A DNA stretch of 64,000 nucleotides, taken from NCBI GenBank assembly GCA_001599935.1, contig BCIJ01000020.1, forward strand, positions 29,152 through 93,151. Reading direction: 5' to 3'. Source of the DNA: Holtermannia corniformis. Taxonomy: Eukaryota; Basidiomycota; Tremellomycetes; Holtermanniales. Shown piece by piece: positions 33,256 to 43,385 of this stretch (positions are counted from its first letter, which is position 1; the number at the start of each line of letters is the position of its first letter). The translations under genes were made by a program, and so were the position numbers. Under the pieces are notes generated by a model. The model did no database searches. It was not told the DNA's origin and was given only the letters and a program-made list of their open reading frames with translations.

Positions 33256-35844
33256 ATGCGCCGACGGTCGTGGTGGACAGTCTTGGTAGCAGCCGGTATA
33301 GCCCTTTGGCTGAGAAGACGACTTGCTGCGGGGATCGCCAAGAGATTACCGACAATGCCGGTCATCAACGACGCTGAACTCGAGATCGTGGCCGTGCGTC
33401 TTGAGACCGGGCTGCCTTTCGCAAGGGTCCCAATACAGAGCATACTGCTGCAAGATCTTGGTGAATGCAGAGGTATCACCTGGGTGCGCTCCAAGTACAT
33501 CAACGTCCCCGTCAATTTAGACTACCTCATTGACGTCCGAGCAGGCCAACGTGGATTGAGCCGCGCGAAATCAGCTCCCTCTTAGCCCACCCTACAGAAC
33601 TCGCGTCTTATCTACTCCTTTTGACCCGTCCAGACTCGAAATTCGTCACGGTCGTCTACCCAGTTTCTACCAAAGACACATATGTCAACCTCGTCGTTGA
33701 GCATGGTGGGAAGCTCGTAGCAAATGTAAGAAGAGCGACCCGCGATACCGGGCCACTTGAGAGCTCTGTGATTGTCGCAAGGGCCGAAGCTGGATCATCG
33801 ACAGCACATCAGCTCATCAAGCGAGTGATGGAGCATGCTCGAGCACTAGTAGGCGGACGAGTACTTGAGGCTGTTGCGCCGGCGGAGGAAGGCATCCTTT
33901 CGGGGTTGGGCATCTGTACTTGGGAAGCTCTAGGGGGCTGTTCGTATCTCTTCATTCGAAGCATTGCGTCAGCTCGCTGACGCATCCACAGTCGAGAGCA
34001 AAGTCCGCCCTACGCTCGACAACCTCCTCAAGATCTTGCCACCCGACTTGCCGGTCGAAAACTACCTGATCGACGACGGCTGGCAGGACATATCAGAGCA
34101 GCGGCTACTCTCGTTCCACGCTTGGGATGGTCTCGGCGCCGAGATGAAGGCTGTCGTCGCTGCTTTGAAAGCTCGAGGCGTCAAGCGCGTCGGCGTCTGG
34201 ATGACGTACGTCGCGTGCTGTGTTTGTGTGCAAGACGTTCGGTTATGCTAATGTTTCAATGGTACGCAGCATGCAAGGCTACTGGCGTGGTATCCATCCC
34301 GACTCGGCCTTGATCATGGATTATGACTGCTACGAGGTCCCCGAAGCCAAATGGGGTCAGCCGCGCGGTGGTATCGTACCAGTCTTACAACCCAAGACTC
34401 CCGAAGACGGCGCAGGCAAATATCGTACAACGCAATGGTTGCCTCGTCACGCAGATCGATTCTGGCATGATTACATTACGATCATTCGTGGGTACGGTGT
34501 CGACTTCATCAAGGTGTGTGCACCTTTTACTGCGTTCGAGCTGCGCTAAAGAGCATGTAGGTAGACAACCAGGCTCATTACGACATGAATTCGTCGCCGA
34601 GTGCGTTGGCGAACCGAGTCGAGATGTGGTCGGCGATGCAGCGAGCAGCTGCCGACGTTTTCGGCGGCGTCGACAATATCATTCACTGTATGGCGCACAC
34701 GGAGAACATGTGGTCCGGCCAAGGGGGCCTGGATGTTGACCGCGTTCCGGGGCGTCTCATCACTCGGTGCGTCACTGAATGAGTTGCGCCCGTGCTACAC
34801 AGCGAGCTGATATCGCGCCGTTACAGCGGCAGCGACGACTTCAATCTCAACTACCCCAACGCCCACTCTGACCATATCTACCACAACCTCTACTCTGCGC
34901 TTCTCACGACGCATCTGTCGCTGATTCACGATGCCGACATGTTCTCGACGGCACCGCATCATCTCCAACCTACATATCATGCTCTTTTGCGCGCAATGTC
35001 CCCCGGGCCAGTCTTCATCTCTGACAGAGCTGGTACCACGCACTCTACCGACACCATCCAGCGTCTGACGGGTACCACCAGAACTGGGAACGTCAAGGTA
35101 CTCAAAGCCACTCAAGCGGTTCGCCCCCTCCCCGGCCGATGGTTCGAAAGCGATCTCAGAGGCTGGGGAGACGGGCTCGCATCAAAAGGGTACGTAATAT
35201 ACGACAAGTTGGCGAGCGTGCAAATCGGGCTATGGAACACGCGGGACGCACAGCATGGCGGACGTGCGAAAGACGCCATCACGTCGCAAAATGTCCACAC
35301 ACTGATCACTGCCGGCGAGCTGGTCACGCCCTCGAGTGGAAGGATGGCGATCTGGTCGCTGGACCTCAGTGGTCATCATCGAGGCTCTACGGATTTACAA
35401 CTCGGCTCGCTGAAACCTGAGACTGAGACCGACTTTCGCGTCGATCTGGGCCAGGGCGAATGCGAGAGTCTGCTGGTGGTCCCGTATCATGATCTCGGGA
35501 CTGGCGTCAGTGTTGCCGTGCTAGGCTTGGTGGACAAGTACGCGCCACTTGCGGCCATCGAGCAGGTCGTGGTCGAAAACGGTGAGCCGCGGTTCGAACC
35601 GGAGCGAGACATCCTCGTGCTGACTATGGTTGCAGGCCGACTTGCCGTCGACGTCAGCTGTGCCGGTAGGTTTACCTTGCTCCGTCGTACGAACGCCCAG
35701 GACAAGCGCACCGTGTTCATTATGGTCAACGGTGTGGCAGCCGACGTCAACCAGAGGCAATGGGACGAGACCACAGAGTACAGTGTGGTCCTAGGGCTGG
35801 GTGTGGACAAGACAGAAGGAAGCTGGAGGGTCGAGATGGTGTAA
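33256..35844 (+). CDS. GH36 raffinose synthase/alpha-galactosidase-like protein
   Basis: Glycoside hydrolase of clan GH-D, related to plant raffinose synthase and seed imbibition protein. A start at 33256 gives MRRRSWWTVLVAAGIALWLR, a possible membrane anchor; an inner start at 33355 (MPVIND) would omit it. After an intron come WIEPREISSLLAHPTELASY and LLLLTRPDSKFVTVVYPVST. The catalytic barrel contains ENYLIDDGWQDISEQRLLSF, RGYGVDFIKVDNQAHYDMN (nucleophile Asp in KVDNQ), HCMAHTENMWSGQGG, RxSDDF-like SDDFNLNYPNAHSDHIYHN and LIHDADMFSTAPHHLQPTYH, ending SPGPVFISDRAG. The Asp of RSDDF is the expected acid/base. The C-terminal beta domain runs to the TAA at 35842-35844. A hydrolase or a galactosyl transferase activity cannot be told apart by eye. 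Confidence 0.9.
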
Positions 35845-35919
35845 CAGACATGTAATTGGAGAATTGCAACCTGATTTCTTTGGGATCATTATACATGTGT
35901 AGAAGAAATTAGGAGTGAA

Positions 35920-35989
35920 ACATAGTTGGTGAAACGGTATCATGGCCGCTTGCCATGCGGCCGGCGTGGGTTCGACTCCCTCACTGTGT
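35920..35989 (+). tRNA. tRNA-Gly (anticodon GCC)
   Basis: The 70-nt cloverleaf starts ACATAGT and ends ACTGTGT (7-bp acceptor stem, one T-G pair), with A at 35990 as discriminator. The D arm is GTGA-AACGGTA-TCAT. The anticodon arm is GCCGC-TTGCCAT-GCGGC with GCC at positions 34-36. The T arm is GTGGG-TTCGACT-CCCTC with one T-T mismatch. There is no intron. A T-rich tract (ctttgtttttg) follows as a Pol III terminator. A:T as the first acceptor pair is unusual for tRNA-Gly. Confidence 0.93.
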
Positions 35990-36247
35990 ACTTTGTTTTT
36001 GTGTTTGACCCGGCAAGCCTTTCCTTTTACTTTTGGTTCTCCGCCCCCGCCGCTTGGTAGAACTGTTGTGCCCTGGTATCTTTGGTCTGGCTGGGCGTAC
36101 TTATGCGTACCGTGGCACAAGCATATAGTGTACGAAAACACAGTAGTTGTACTGTGGTATGTGGGTCTGTCATCTGCTTTGCTCATGACGTATGAGGACC
36201 GTGCAAGCCATACAAAAATGGGAGCTTGACAGTGCCAAAAAGAAAAT
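35990..36247. other. spacer between the two convergent tRNA-Gly genes
   Basis: The 258 bp begin with the Pol III terminator of the left tRNA (TTTGTTTTTG) and end with that of the right one, read as AAAAAGAAAA on this strand. No ORF is supported and I see no further repeat between them. Confidence 0.5.
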
Positions 36248-36317
36248 ACACAGTGAGGGAGTCGAACCCACGCCGGCCGCATGGCAAGCGGCCATGATAC
36301 CGTTTCACCAACTATGT
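36248..36317 (-). tRNA. tRNA-Gly (anticodon GCC), identical inverted copy
   Basis: The reverse complement of this segment is base-for-base the same 70-nt tRNA as at 35920-35989, including the T-T mismatch in the T stem. It is followed on its own strand by ATTTTCTTTTTGG, a Pol III terminator. The two genes face each other with 258 bp between them. Identity stops at the gene ends, which argues for conversion or selection rather than a recent long inverted duplication. Confidence 0.93.
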
Positions 36318-36544
36318 TTTACGCGGGTGGGGTGCCCAAATCGAGTCATACCGGAGCCTTGCCAGGGGGTTAGCGTATCGCCGCAATGTCCGGAGGTTAC
36401 CTCGGATTTCGTCGCTTGTTGGATTTCGGCAGGCAAGTACAGGTGATTATTGACACTTACACCGACTGTGAGCAGCGCTGTAGCAAGGCATAGCGAGTGG
36501 CTGACAGGTGTTGCATAGCTTGTACAGTCAAAAAGCTCGCAACA

Positions 36545-37337
36545 ATGAGCGGCCGTGGATTTTCCCGAGGCGGTGGTGGTGATCGAGGACGGGGTGGTGG
36601 TGGCTTCCGTGGTCAGTACTGCTGGGTCGGTACGCGACCGGATACGAGCTGAGACGATGCAGGTGGCCGAGGTGGCGGTGGTGGTCGTGGAGGGTTCCAA
36701 CAACGAGACTTTGGACCGCCCGAGACGGTGCTCGGTGCGTCGCGGTCTCGAGTGCTCATGATCCCCTTGACTGACAGCTCTCAGAGATCGGATCGTTCCA
36801 ACACGCTGTTGAATCCGAGATGCTGTGCTCGTCCCTCATGCCGTCCAAGGTCCCCTACTTCAACGCTCCGATCTACCTCGCCAACAAGACGCAAATCGGC
36901 AAGGTCGACGAGATCCTAGGGCCCATCAACGAAGTCTACTTTACCGTCAAGATGCAGGACGGCATGCAGGCTTCGAGTTTTAAAAAGGAGGACAAGGTGT
37001 ACATTGGTGGGGACAAGTTGCTCCCGATCGACCGCTTCTTGCCAAAACCAAAGGTTGCGGGCGGCAAGGTTGAGAGTGCGTTGTGGGGACTGCTGTGACG
37101 TGACGAGGCTGACGCAGTGCAGAGCGTGGTGGACGGGGCGGTGCGCGCGGCGCTCCTCGCGGTCGGGGTGGACCAGCGGGTCGCGGCGCTCGTGGTGGGT
37201 TCGCTCCACGCGGCGGCTCGCGCGGCGGCTTTGGCGGTGACCGGGGACGAGGTGGTGCTCGCGGCGGGTTCGCCCCGCGCGGTGCGCCAAGAGGTCGCGG
37301 TGGGTTCGGTGGGGGCCGTGGCCGGGGAGGCTACTGA
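36545..37337 (+). CDS. GAR1: H/ACA snoRNP protein Gar1
   Basis: Subunit of box H/ACA ribonucleoproteins that pseudouridylate rRNA and snRNA, acting in the nucleolus. The start is the ATG at 36545 with an N-terminal RGG region ([20 protein letters not shown]). The first intron lies near 36613-36660. The conserved core is [20 protein letters not shown] then [20 protein letters not shown] and [19 protein letters not shown], ending [16 protein letters not shown]. After a further intron the second RGG tail ([20 protein letters not shown]) runs to the TGA at 37335-37337. Two RGG arms around this core define the family. Confidence 0.95.
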
Positions 37338-37571
37338 GCGTCGGGGTCGGATCGTCTGTACTGTTGTTAGCCTGATGAAGCGCTGCTTCGCGTCGGTTGG
37401 TCGGATCATCCAGTAGTATCGTTCGGCAGAGCATGACTGCAAGCTGTCGAGACGGTCGACTCGGCCGATGCGCTCAAAGAGCACCATGTTGAAAGTGACT
37501 GTACAAGTGCATGAGATCAACCAGCTCAACACAGCAAAGATCATACAACGCTCCGAGCAGACGGCAGCTAG

Positions 37572-39921
37572 CTAGCTATAAGGCGGCAACCCTGGCACCT
37601 GCTGCTGTTCGCCAAAATACCCCGGGGGCGCCTCGGTCCCCTGTTCCTGCCTTGCCCTCGCTTCCGACGCATCAAAGCTCGGCGGGGCCGATTGCGCGCT
37701 TTGCGGGTGCGGGACGAGGAGAGCGGGAGGGGTCGGGTGCGCGCGAGAAAGCACGTTGAGATGTTGTGGGAGGGCAGGGAGGGAAGGTTCATCTATCCCC
37801 GGTGGGAGATCGCCCTGTGTTCAGACTTGTCAGCGGAGTCGCAGAGGGGTCAGGAAGAGGGACTGACCTGCATATCGACGACCCGGGTGCCCTCGCCGAG
37901 CCCAAGCGTCTCCATCAGAGCCAGTCTCTCACCGTGGCTTTGGCCTTCGACTAGTCCCTCGACTCGACTCTCTTCGTCGTCTTCCCCCGGCGGGTCCATG
38001 CTCCCCCCAGCACTGATACTGGCTTCCACCCCGGGCGGCGCGACCGAAAACGTCTCGTAGCCATCATGCTCTCGCCACTTGACCAGTTCCCCTCTGGGTG
38101 CCGGTTCCTCGCCCGTCGGAGCCGACGCATCGTCAATCGGCTGCAAGCGCTGCGTCGGCGGTGGCGCAGCCGGTGGTGGGAGATGGAGCGACTGAGACTG
38201 CGATTCAAGAAACGATGGCAGTTCTGCCGTTGCGGGTTGCGATGGCCCCGGTTCCGGATCAAACGGCGGCGGCGCACTCTCAGGATCGGTATCTGCGTCT
38301 GGAGCTCGAACCGTGCCAACGTCGCCGACGACGTCGCGGCCTTTGCGGCGATACATTTCCCTCTCTTCTTCTTCGTCTGCGGCGGCTGCTAGAGCCGCAT
38401 CCGAACCAGAGCCTAGGCCTGCGCTCTGCCCACGCTCAAGCACGACGGCGCTCGGCTCGCGCCATTTCCTCGGCACGAGCTTGAGAGGCGCCTCCAGCAC
38501 CCAATCTGGCTTGGCGGGACTGCTCGTCGAGCCGTCGTGGCGCGCTTCGCCGAAACCGACGCTGACGCGGAGGAAGAAGGAAATGTCGTGATACGCCGTA
38601 CTCTGCGTGAGCTCGCCCCAGCTTGGTCCCTGGCCTGTCGTCAGAGCCGTCGTTGGCGCTGGTAGGTTAAACAGGAGTCTGATCGGCGCGTGCCCGGCGC
38701 CAGGGTATCGACACGACTTTCCCGACTTGTACAGTAGCGTCAGGGTCTCCTTTGGCTGCGTTTCGTCTGGTGACGGCGAGGTCGAGCTGGATGCCATGTG
38801 CTCGATCTGTGATAGCGTCGGCACGGGCGGTGACACGATCCGTCGCCAGCATTCGACGCGCACACGACGGAGCCCTCGAAGACCCTCGTTCGGGCTGAGC
38901 GACTCATCGGTCTGGGCCGAGCTCCCTACGCTCGCCTTTTCTCTCGCTGCGACCTCGACGCCGACTCGGAGGCCTGAACCGACGCGTGCCTGCTTGCGAT
39001 CGACGAGCACGCGGACATGGGCACCCTCCCGCTCGAGTCCGACGTCCTGCTCCTCGAGCTCGCCGTCGTGCTTGCTGCCAACTTCCTCGGGAGTACCTTG
39101 AATCACTACGCGCTCGCGAACCTCGTCACCGGACGAGAGCCTGAGTAGTACCTCGAGATCGTATCGGACCTCTCCGAGCTTTCCAGGGAGGTGAAGTGAG
39201 CCCGGGAGGGTGTCTGGCGGGAGTGGGACCAGGAAGCGGTGCGCTGTTGGGAACGGATGGGTTGAGGAGGAGGAAGTAGGCGGGAGCGGCTGTGGTGGGG
39301 GCCAGAGCGTTAGGGACGGTGTCAGGAGCAGTGTGAGAGGTGGAAACGGGTCGAGAGTGTTGACGAGGTGGAGGTGAATCGAGCTGTGGGATGTCAGCCA
39401 AAGCGCTGATCAAAGTCTACCATGTGCTGCTGCAGTTGACCAGCGTGGATTGTGGTGATGACAACTGTGAACGTAGCGGGATCGCACGAGCAGTCACGCT
39501 CGTTGGGTCCTCTGCTTTTTTAGTTGACCCGAGTTGTTGACGCATGCCACCATCTCGAACCCGAACCAGCGTCGAATGCCCACAGCCCGGCCCAAGCACA
39601 ATCAACTCACAGCCGCTCGACACCGCGTCCGCCACCCTCACCCAGTCCTTTCACATAGACTTCGCCCTGGAGTGTGCGTCCCCAGAAGAAGCTGGTCGTG
39701 TCGGGCAGGTAGGCGACGAGGATCTGAGGGTTGGTCGGTTGGTAATCTGGGGGTTGCATTTGTTCGTGATCCAGTGCTCTCTCGGTGTGCAGGATAGAAG
39801 TTTCGCGTGATACGCTGAGAGTCTGAGGTCCTGCTGTGCTGTCGAGATGGTGACGGTGCGGGAAGGTGCGGTGCGGTGCGAGGACATGCAAAGGAGCCTC
39901 GAGGAGGAGGGCGGGCAGCAT
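37572..39921 (-). CDS. alpha-arrestin-like ubiquitin ligase adaptor
   Basis: Arrestin-fold proteins of this kind recruit Rsp5/Nedd4 ligases to plasma-membrane transporters. The start is the ATG at 39919-39921 (MLPALLLEAPLHVLAPHRTF). The N-terminal arrestin sheet shows ILVAYLPDTTSFFWGRTLQG and EVYVKG. After a ~170-nt intron the central region has FLVPLPPDTLPGSLHLPGKL and GEVRYDLEVLLRLSSG, the classic fP-LP-S..G.I.Y pattern. The second half (REGAHVRVLVDRKQARVGSG, LRGLRRVRVECWRRI) fits an arrestin C domain. The last exon contains the PPxY motif APPGYF and ends GLPPYS, then TAG at 37574-37572. The disordered region carries many Ser/Pro. The arrestin call is firm; which alpha-arrestin it is remains open. 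Confidence 0.8.
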
Positions 39922-40136
39922 ACCGACTTGGCACGCGGGCCTTTTTGGAAGCCTACCCGCGACCCTCCCACCCTCCCCGCAAGCCTAACCAGCGGCACAA
40001 GATTCATGTGATCCTTTTTGGGTGACGTCAACCCTTCTCCGGGTGGCAAACCGCCAGAGCAGAGCCAAACAGCACAGCCTCACTCGACACCAACGAGTCC
40101 ATAAGACACGCAGCACCACACACCCTCTCTCACACC
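39922..40136. promoter_or_regulatory. divergent promoter region arrestin / PMP3
   Basis: The 215 bp between the start codons hold no supportable ORF. Both flanking products act at the plasma membrane, so a shared promoter could couple their expression, but no specific element was recognised. Confidence 0.35.
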
Positions 40137-40539
40137 ATGGCTTACACCTCATGTCAGTCCAACCCAACCTCGGTCTGCAGAGTCGGTAGCTGACAGTGCG
40201 CAACAGCGACGGGCGACATCCTGCTCTATGCGATCGCACTGTTCGTGCCGCCCATCCCAGTGTGCGTGTATGCCTTCTCAGCGCTCATGGATGCTGATAT
40301 ACAGCTAGGTTCATGAAACGCGGTATGGTATTCTGCCTGAGCGCTTATGATAGTAGACTGATGAAGCAGGATGTGGCGCCGACGTGCTGATCAACATCCT
40401 GCTCTGGGTCCTAGGCTGGATCCCCGGCGTGATCCACGCTTGGTGGATGTACGTGTTCCTGTTTATGCAGACTAGCAGTCTGACATTACATCGCAGCATT
40501 TCGAAATACGGCGTTCCGGCCGGCACGCGCGCATACTGA
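40137..40539 (+). CDS. PMP3: plasma membrane proteolipid 3 (Pmp3/UPF0057)
   Basis: Small two-helix membrane protein that modulates membrane potential and cation tolerance. The start is the ATG at 40137. MAYTS, with the Ser codon split by an intron, is followed by TGDILLYAIALFVPPIPV, then a tiny exon (FMKRG) and CGADVLINILLWVLGWIPGV followed by IHAWWI and the last exon SKYGVPAGTRAY with TGA at 40537-40539. The two hydrophobic spans flanking VFMKRGCGADVLINI are the family signature. Four introns of 40-60 nt split a protein of about 65 residues. Confidence 0.95.
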
Positions 40540-40603
40540 GACGTAGAGTGTACACTAGATGGTCATGAGACTCGTATAGTGCATCCGTTCAAACTGTCAA
40601 CCG

Positions 40604-43187
40604 TCATGGGTGGATGGGGATCGGAGGGCCGGTGGAATCCGACGCGCCCATGGTGTTGTACAGTACGAACAGGACGAGCGCGTGCTATCGCGCAATGTCA
40701 GCACGGCAACAGCAAGAGCGGGAACAGACCAGTGAACCCGCATACAGGATGAACAGACTCCTCGCGCGACGGTTCCCAATCACTGCGCGCGTGAGCGCAA
40801 ACACTGCTCGATCAACCGGGTTCATGGCCGTCAAAGCCCGTTGCGCCTCCTATCGAACCGCACTTGATCAGCGTCGTCCATCCAGCCGCCAGACAACACC
40901 CACCCGGCCCTTGAACGCCTCGAACGGGTTCATGCTCTCCTCGTATTTATCTTTATACTTCCCAATCTCATCTTCGCGCGGCCGGAACCCGACCCCGACC
41001 CCGTTCAAGCCAGAACCAGAGCCATGGGCCGAAGAAGACGACGCGTCCGGTCGGTACGATTGCATGTACCGGACTTTTTCGTACAGCTTGAGGTTGTCGG
41101 CTTGAAGACCTTTGATCTCGGTCCGGAGGTCCGAGATGGTCTCGAATTGCTTACGGAGCTCCTGCGCTGCGTGAGCGGGCTATGCACAGTCAACTTGGAC
41201 TGACCTCTTCGAGCTCGGCGTTGCGCTGGCGAAAGCGATCACGCTGCGAAGTCACGATAGGTAGGATCGACGTGTCGGCCCCGGGTGTGGGCGTGTTCCG
41301 TCCCGTATCCTGTTCCTGTCAACCGACTGGAATCCCTACGTGGGATCCACTGACCGGTTTCGCACCACCGAGATCCAACCCGGCCAACCCCTGCGCAGGC
41401 GTCGAAGACCCCTGCCTCTCTCCCCTCTCCCTCTCCTTAGCCTCGCCAGGCTTCCCATGATTCACCTGCAGCAAATCGTTCTCAAACCGCTCGTTCAAGC
41501 TCCGTTGACGCCCCAACTCGACCTGCAGCTCGCCAAGCTCGCTCTCAGCCTTGTCTGCGACGGCTGACAAGTCTTCGTGCGCGACTCGCAGTTTCGTCAA
41601 GTCGTCGAGCAACCGCCGGTTCTTGCTCACGAGCAGGTTCTCGAGCGAGCGCCCGAGGTGCTTGTTGGCTTTGTCGGCGTTTGGGTCGGGTAGTTTGACG
41701 TCGTCGTCGTGGTCGAGGTCGGACGCGGCAAACTCGACGTACTGTGATCGAGCTTAGCGGGGCCGATGGTAGACCCGCGACCAAACACACCTTCATGATC
41801 TCGAGCTCCCGCTTGATCTCATCATAGTCACCATACTGCTTGACGCGCGTCTTGAGACCGTCAATCTCGGCCGTCTACACTCGTTAGTAGCTAGCATACA
41901 TATTTCTGCAACGCACCAAGGCCGCGAGGTCGCGCTCGCTCTCGTCTGTCTTCTTCTTCTCGCGCCGCTTGGCTTCGGCCTCGGCCTCCTTTGCGGCGTC
42001 CAGCGCTCGCAGCAGACGGGCGGCCTCGGCCTCGAGCTCGCTGATCTGCGTCTCGAGCGCTCGAACGCTGTAGCTCTTTAGTTTCAGTGATCGCAGAGAA
42101 ACCGGACGCACCGCTCGATATGCTGCGAGCCACTGCGGACCGACTCGATCTCGGACCGGAGCAGCTCCTGTCATCGTGTCAGTTGGCAACAGTGAGCGTA
42201 GCTAGCAACGCACATTCCTCCGCTCCACAGTCGCCACTCGCTCATTCGCCCGGCTGAGATCGGCGACAACCAGCTCGAGCTCGGCCAGTTTGGCAGTCAC
42301 ATCCTGGTCTGCGCACATAGTTAGCTACACAACGTACGTCGCCCAGCGTTACATACCCTGCCGTTGCGATGCATCCATGAGCTTGGCTTGCGTGCTCTCA
42401 TTCGACGTGTGCAAGTCGCGAAGCTGGTCCTTGGCCGTCTTGACTTGACGCTGCAGATCACGCTCCCTGCCGAATCTCAGCTTGACCGGTAGCACTAAGC
42501 TACCCACCGCTCCTCGTAATTCCGCATCCGCTCGTCATATTCGGCATTGAGCTCATTCTCCTTCTGGACGACACGCTCCTGGATCAAATCGTCCATCTTC
42601 TCCTCGAGCTGCTCGGCCCTCGCCTCTGCCTTTTTCCGACGGTCCTCGACGGCAGGTACCTCGCCCACTTGCTTTTTCAACTCGGCATTCTCCTCACGGA
42701 GTCTGCCCAGTTCACTCTCGAGCATCTTGGCCTCGGCGACCTTGACAGTCTGGTCGACGGCGGCGTCGAGTAGCGGGTAGGGGTCCGGTGCGTCGGCGAG
42801 CAGCTTGTACACGTTGAGGAAAGACGTCTCGGACATCTTGGCTCGCCGAGTCAGCGAGTCAATCTCGCCCTGGTACGCCTTGAGCAGCGTCTTGATAGCG
42901 GCCAGCTTCTCCGCATCGTCAGGCAACTTTTTGAATTCTGATCAACCGCAGCATCAGCACCGTCTGCTCATCCACGCCGCACTTGCTGACCTCGCGTCTG
43001 TTCGGCCAGCTTCTTGCGTCCAACCTGATTCTCCTTTTGGTTCTCTACTAGCTCGAGAGCGGTGGTATCGAGAGACTTTTGCAGGTCGGTCAGGTTGATC
43101 TCTGAATGGTCAGCCTGGCCGACGTGCCGCTGGTGAGCACAGACCTTTCCAAGTCGACAACGCGGTGGAGAAGTTTGCCTCTGCCAT
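40604..43187 (-). CDS. COY1: Golgi CASP/Coy1 family coiled-coil membrane protein
   Basis: Golgi-resident golgin-like tether, anchored by a C-terminal membrane span. The start is the ATG at 43185-43187 (MAEANFSTALSTWK). Early exons give INLTDLQKSLDTTALELVEN, RKKLAEQTR and FKKLPDDAEKLAAIKTLLKA followed by YQGEIDSLTRRAKMSE, the conserved N-terminal CASP block. The middle is continuous coiled coil (ESELGRLREENAELKKQVGE). Near the C terminus are ILPIVTSQRDRFRQRNAELE and LRTEIKGLQADNLKLYEKVR then YMQSY, the signature shared with CUX1/CASP. The terminal LTAMNPVERAVFALTRAVIG and ARSLFMLYALVLHGLVLFVL make the membrane anchor. Stop TGA at 40606-40604. At least eight introns. Confidence 0.93.
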
Positions 43188-43385
43188 CCTGCCTGTACCA
43201 GCCTGTGGCCTCTTGATGCCAGTGATAGGACTACACTCGTCGATAGCAACTCGGCGTGACTGTCGATGCTACCTCGTCTCCGGAAGCAGCCGTCGGCGCG
43301 TCGGACACGACACTCCATTCCTGTACCATCAACACCTCGTAGCGACAACTCGGTCTCAACACAGTTGCACAGGCTACAAGGGCGC

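Noticed and set aside
35920..35989. tRNA-Ala reading with anticodon TGC
   Set aside because: A five-pair anticodon stem GCCGC/GCGGC leaves the loop TTGCCAT, so the anticodon is GCC (Gly).
37850..39106. Single 418-residue ORF as a complete intronless gene
   Set aside because: It is the large central exon of the arrestin-like gene; arrestin N-terminal strands lie upstream and the PPxY exon lies downstream.
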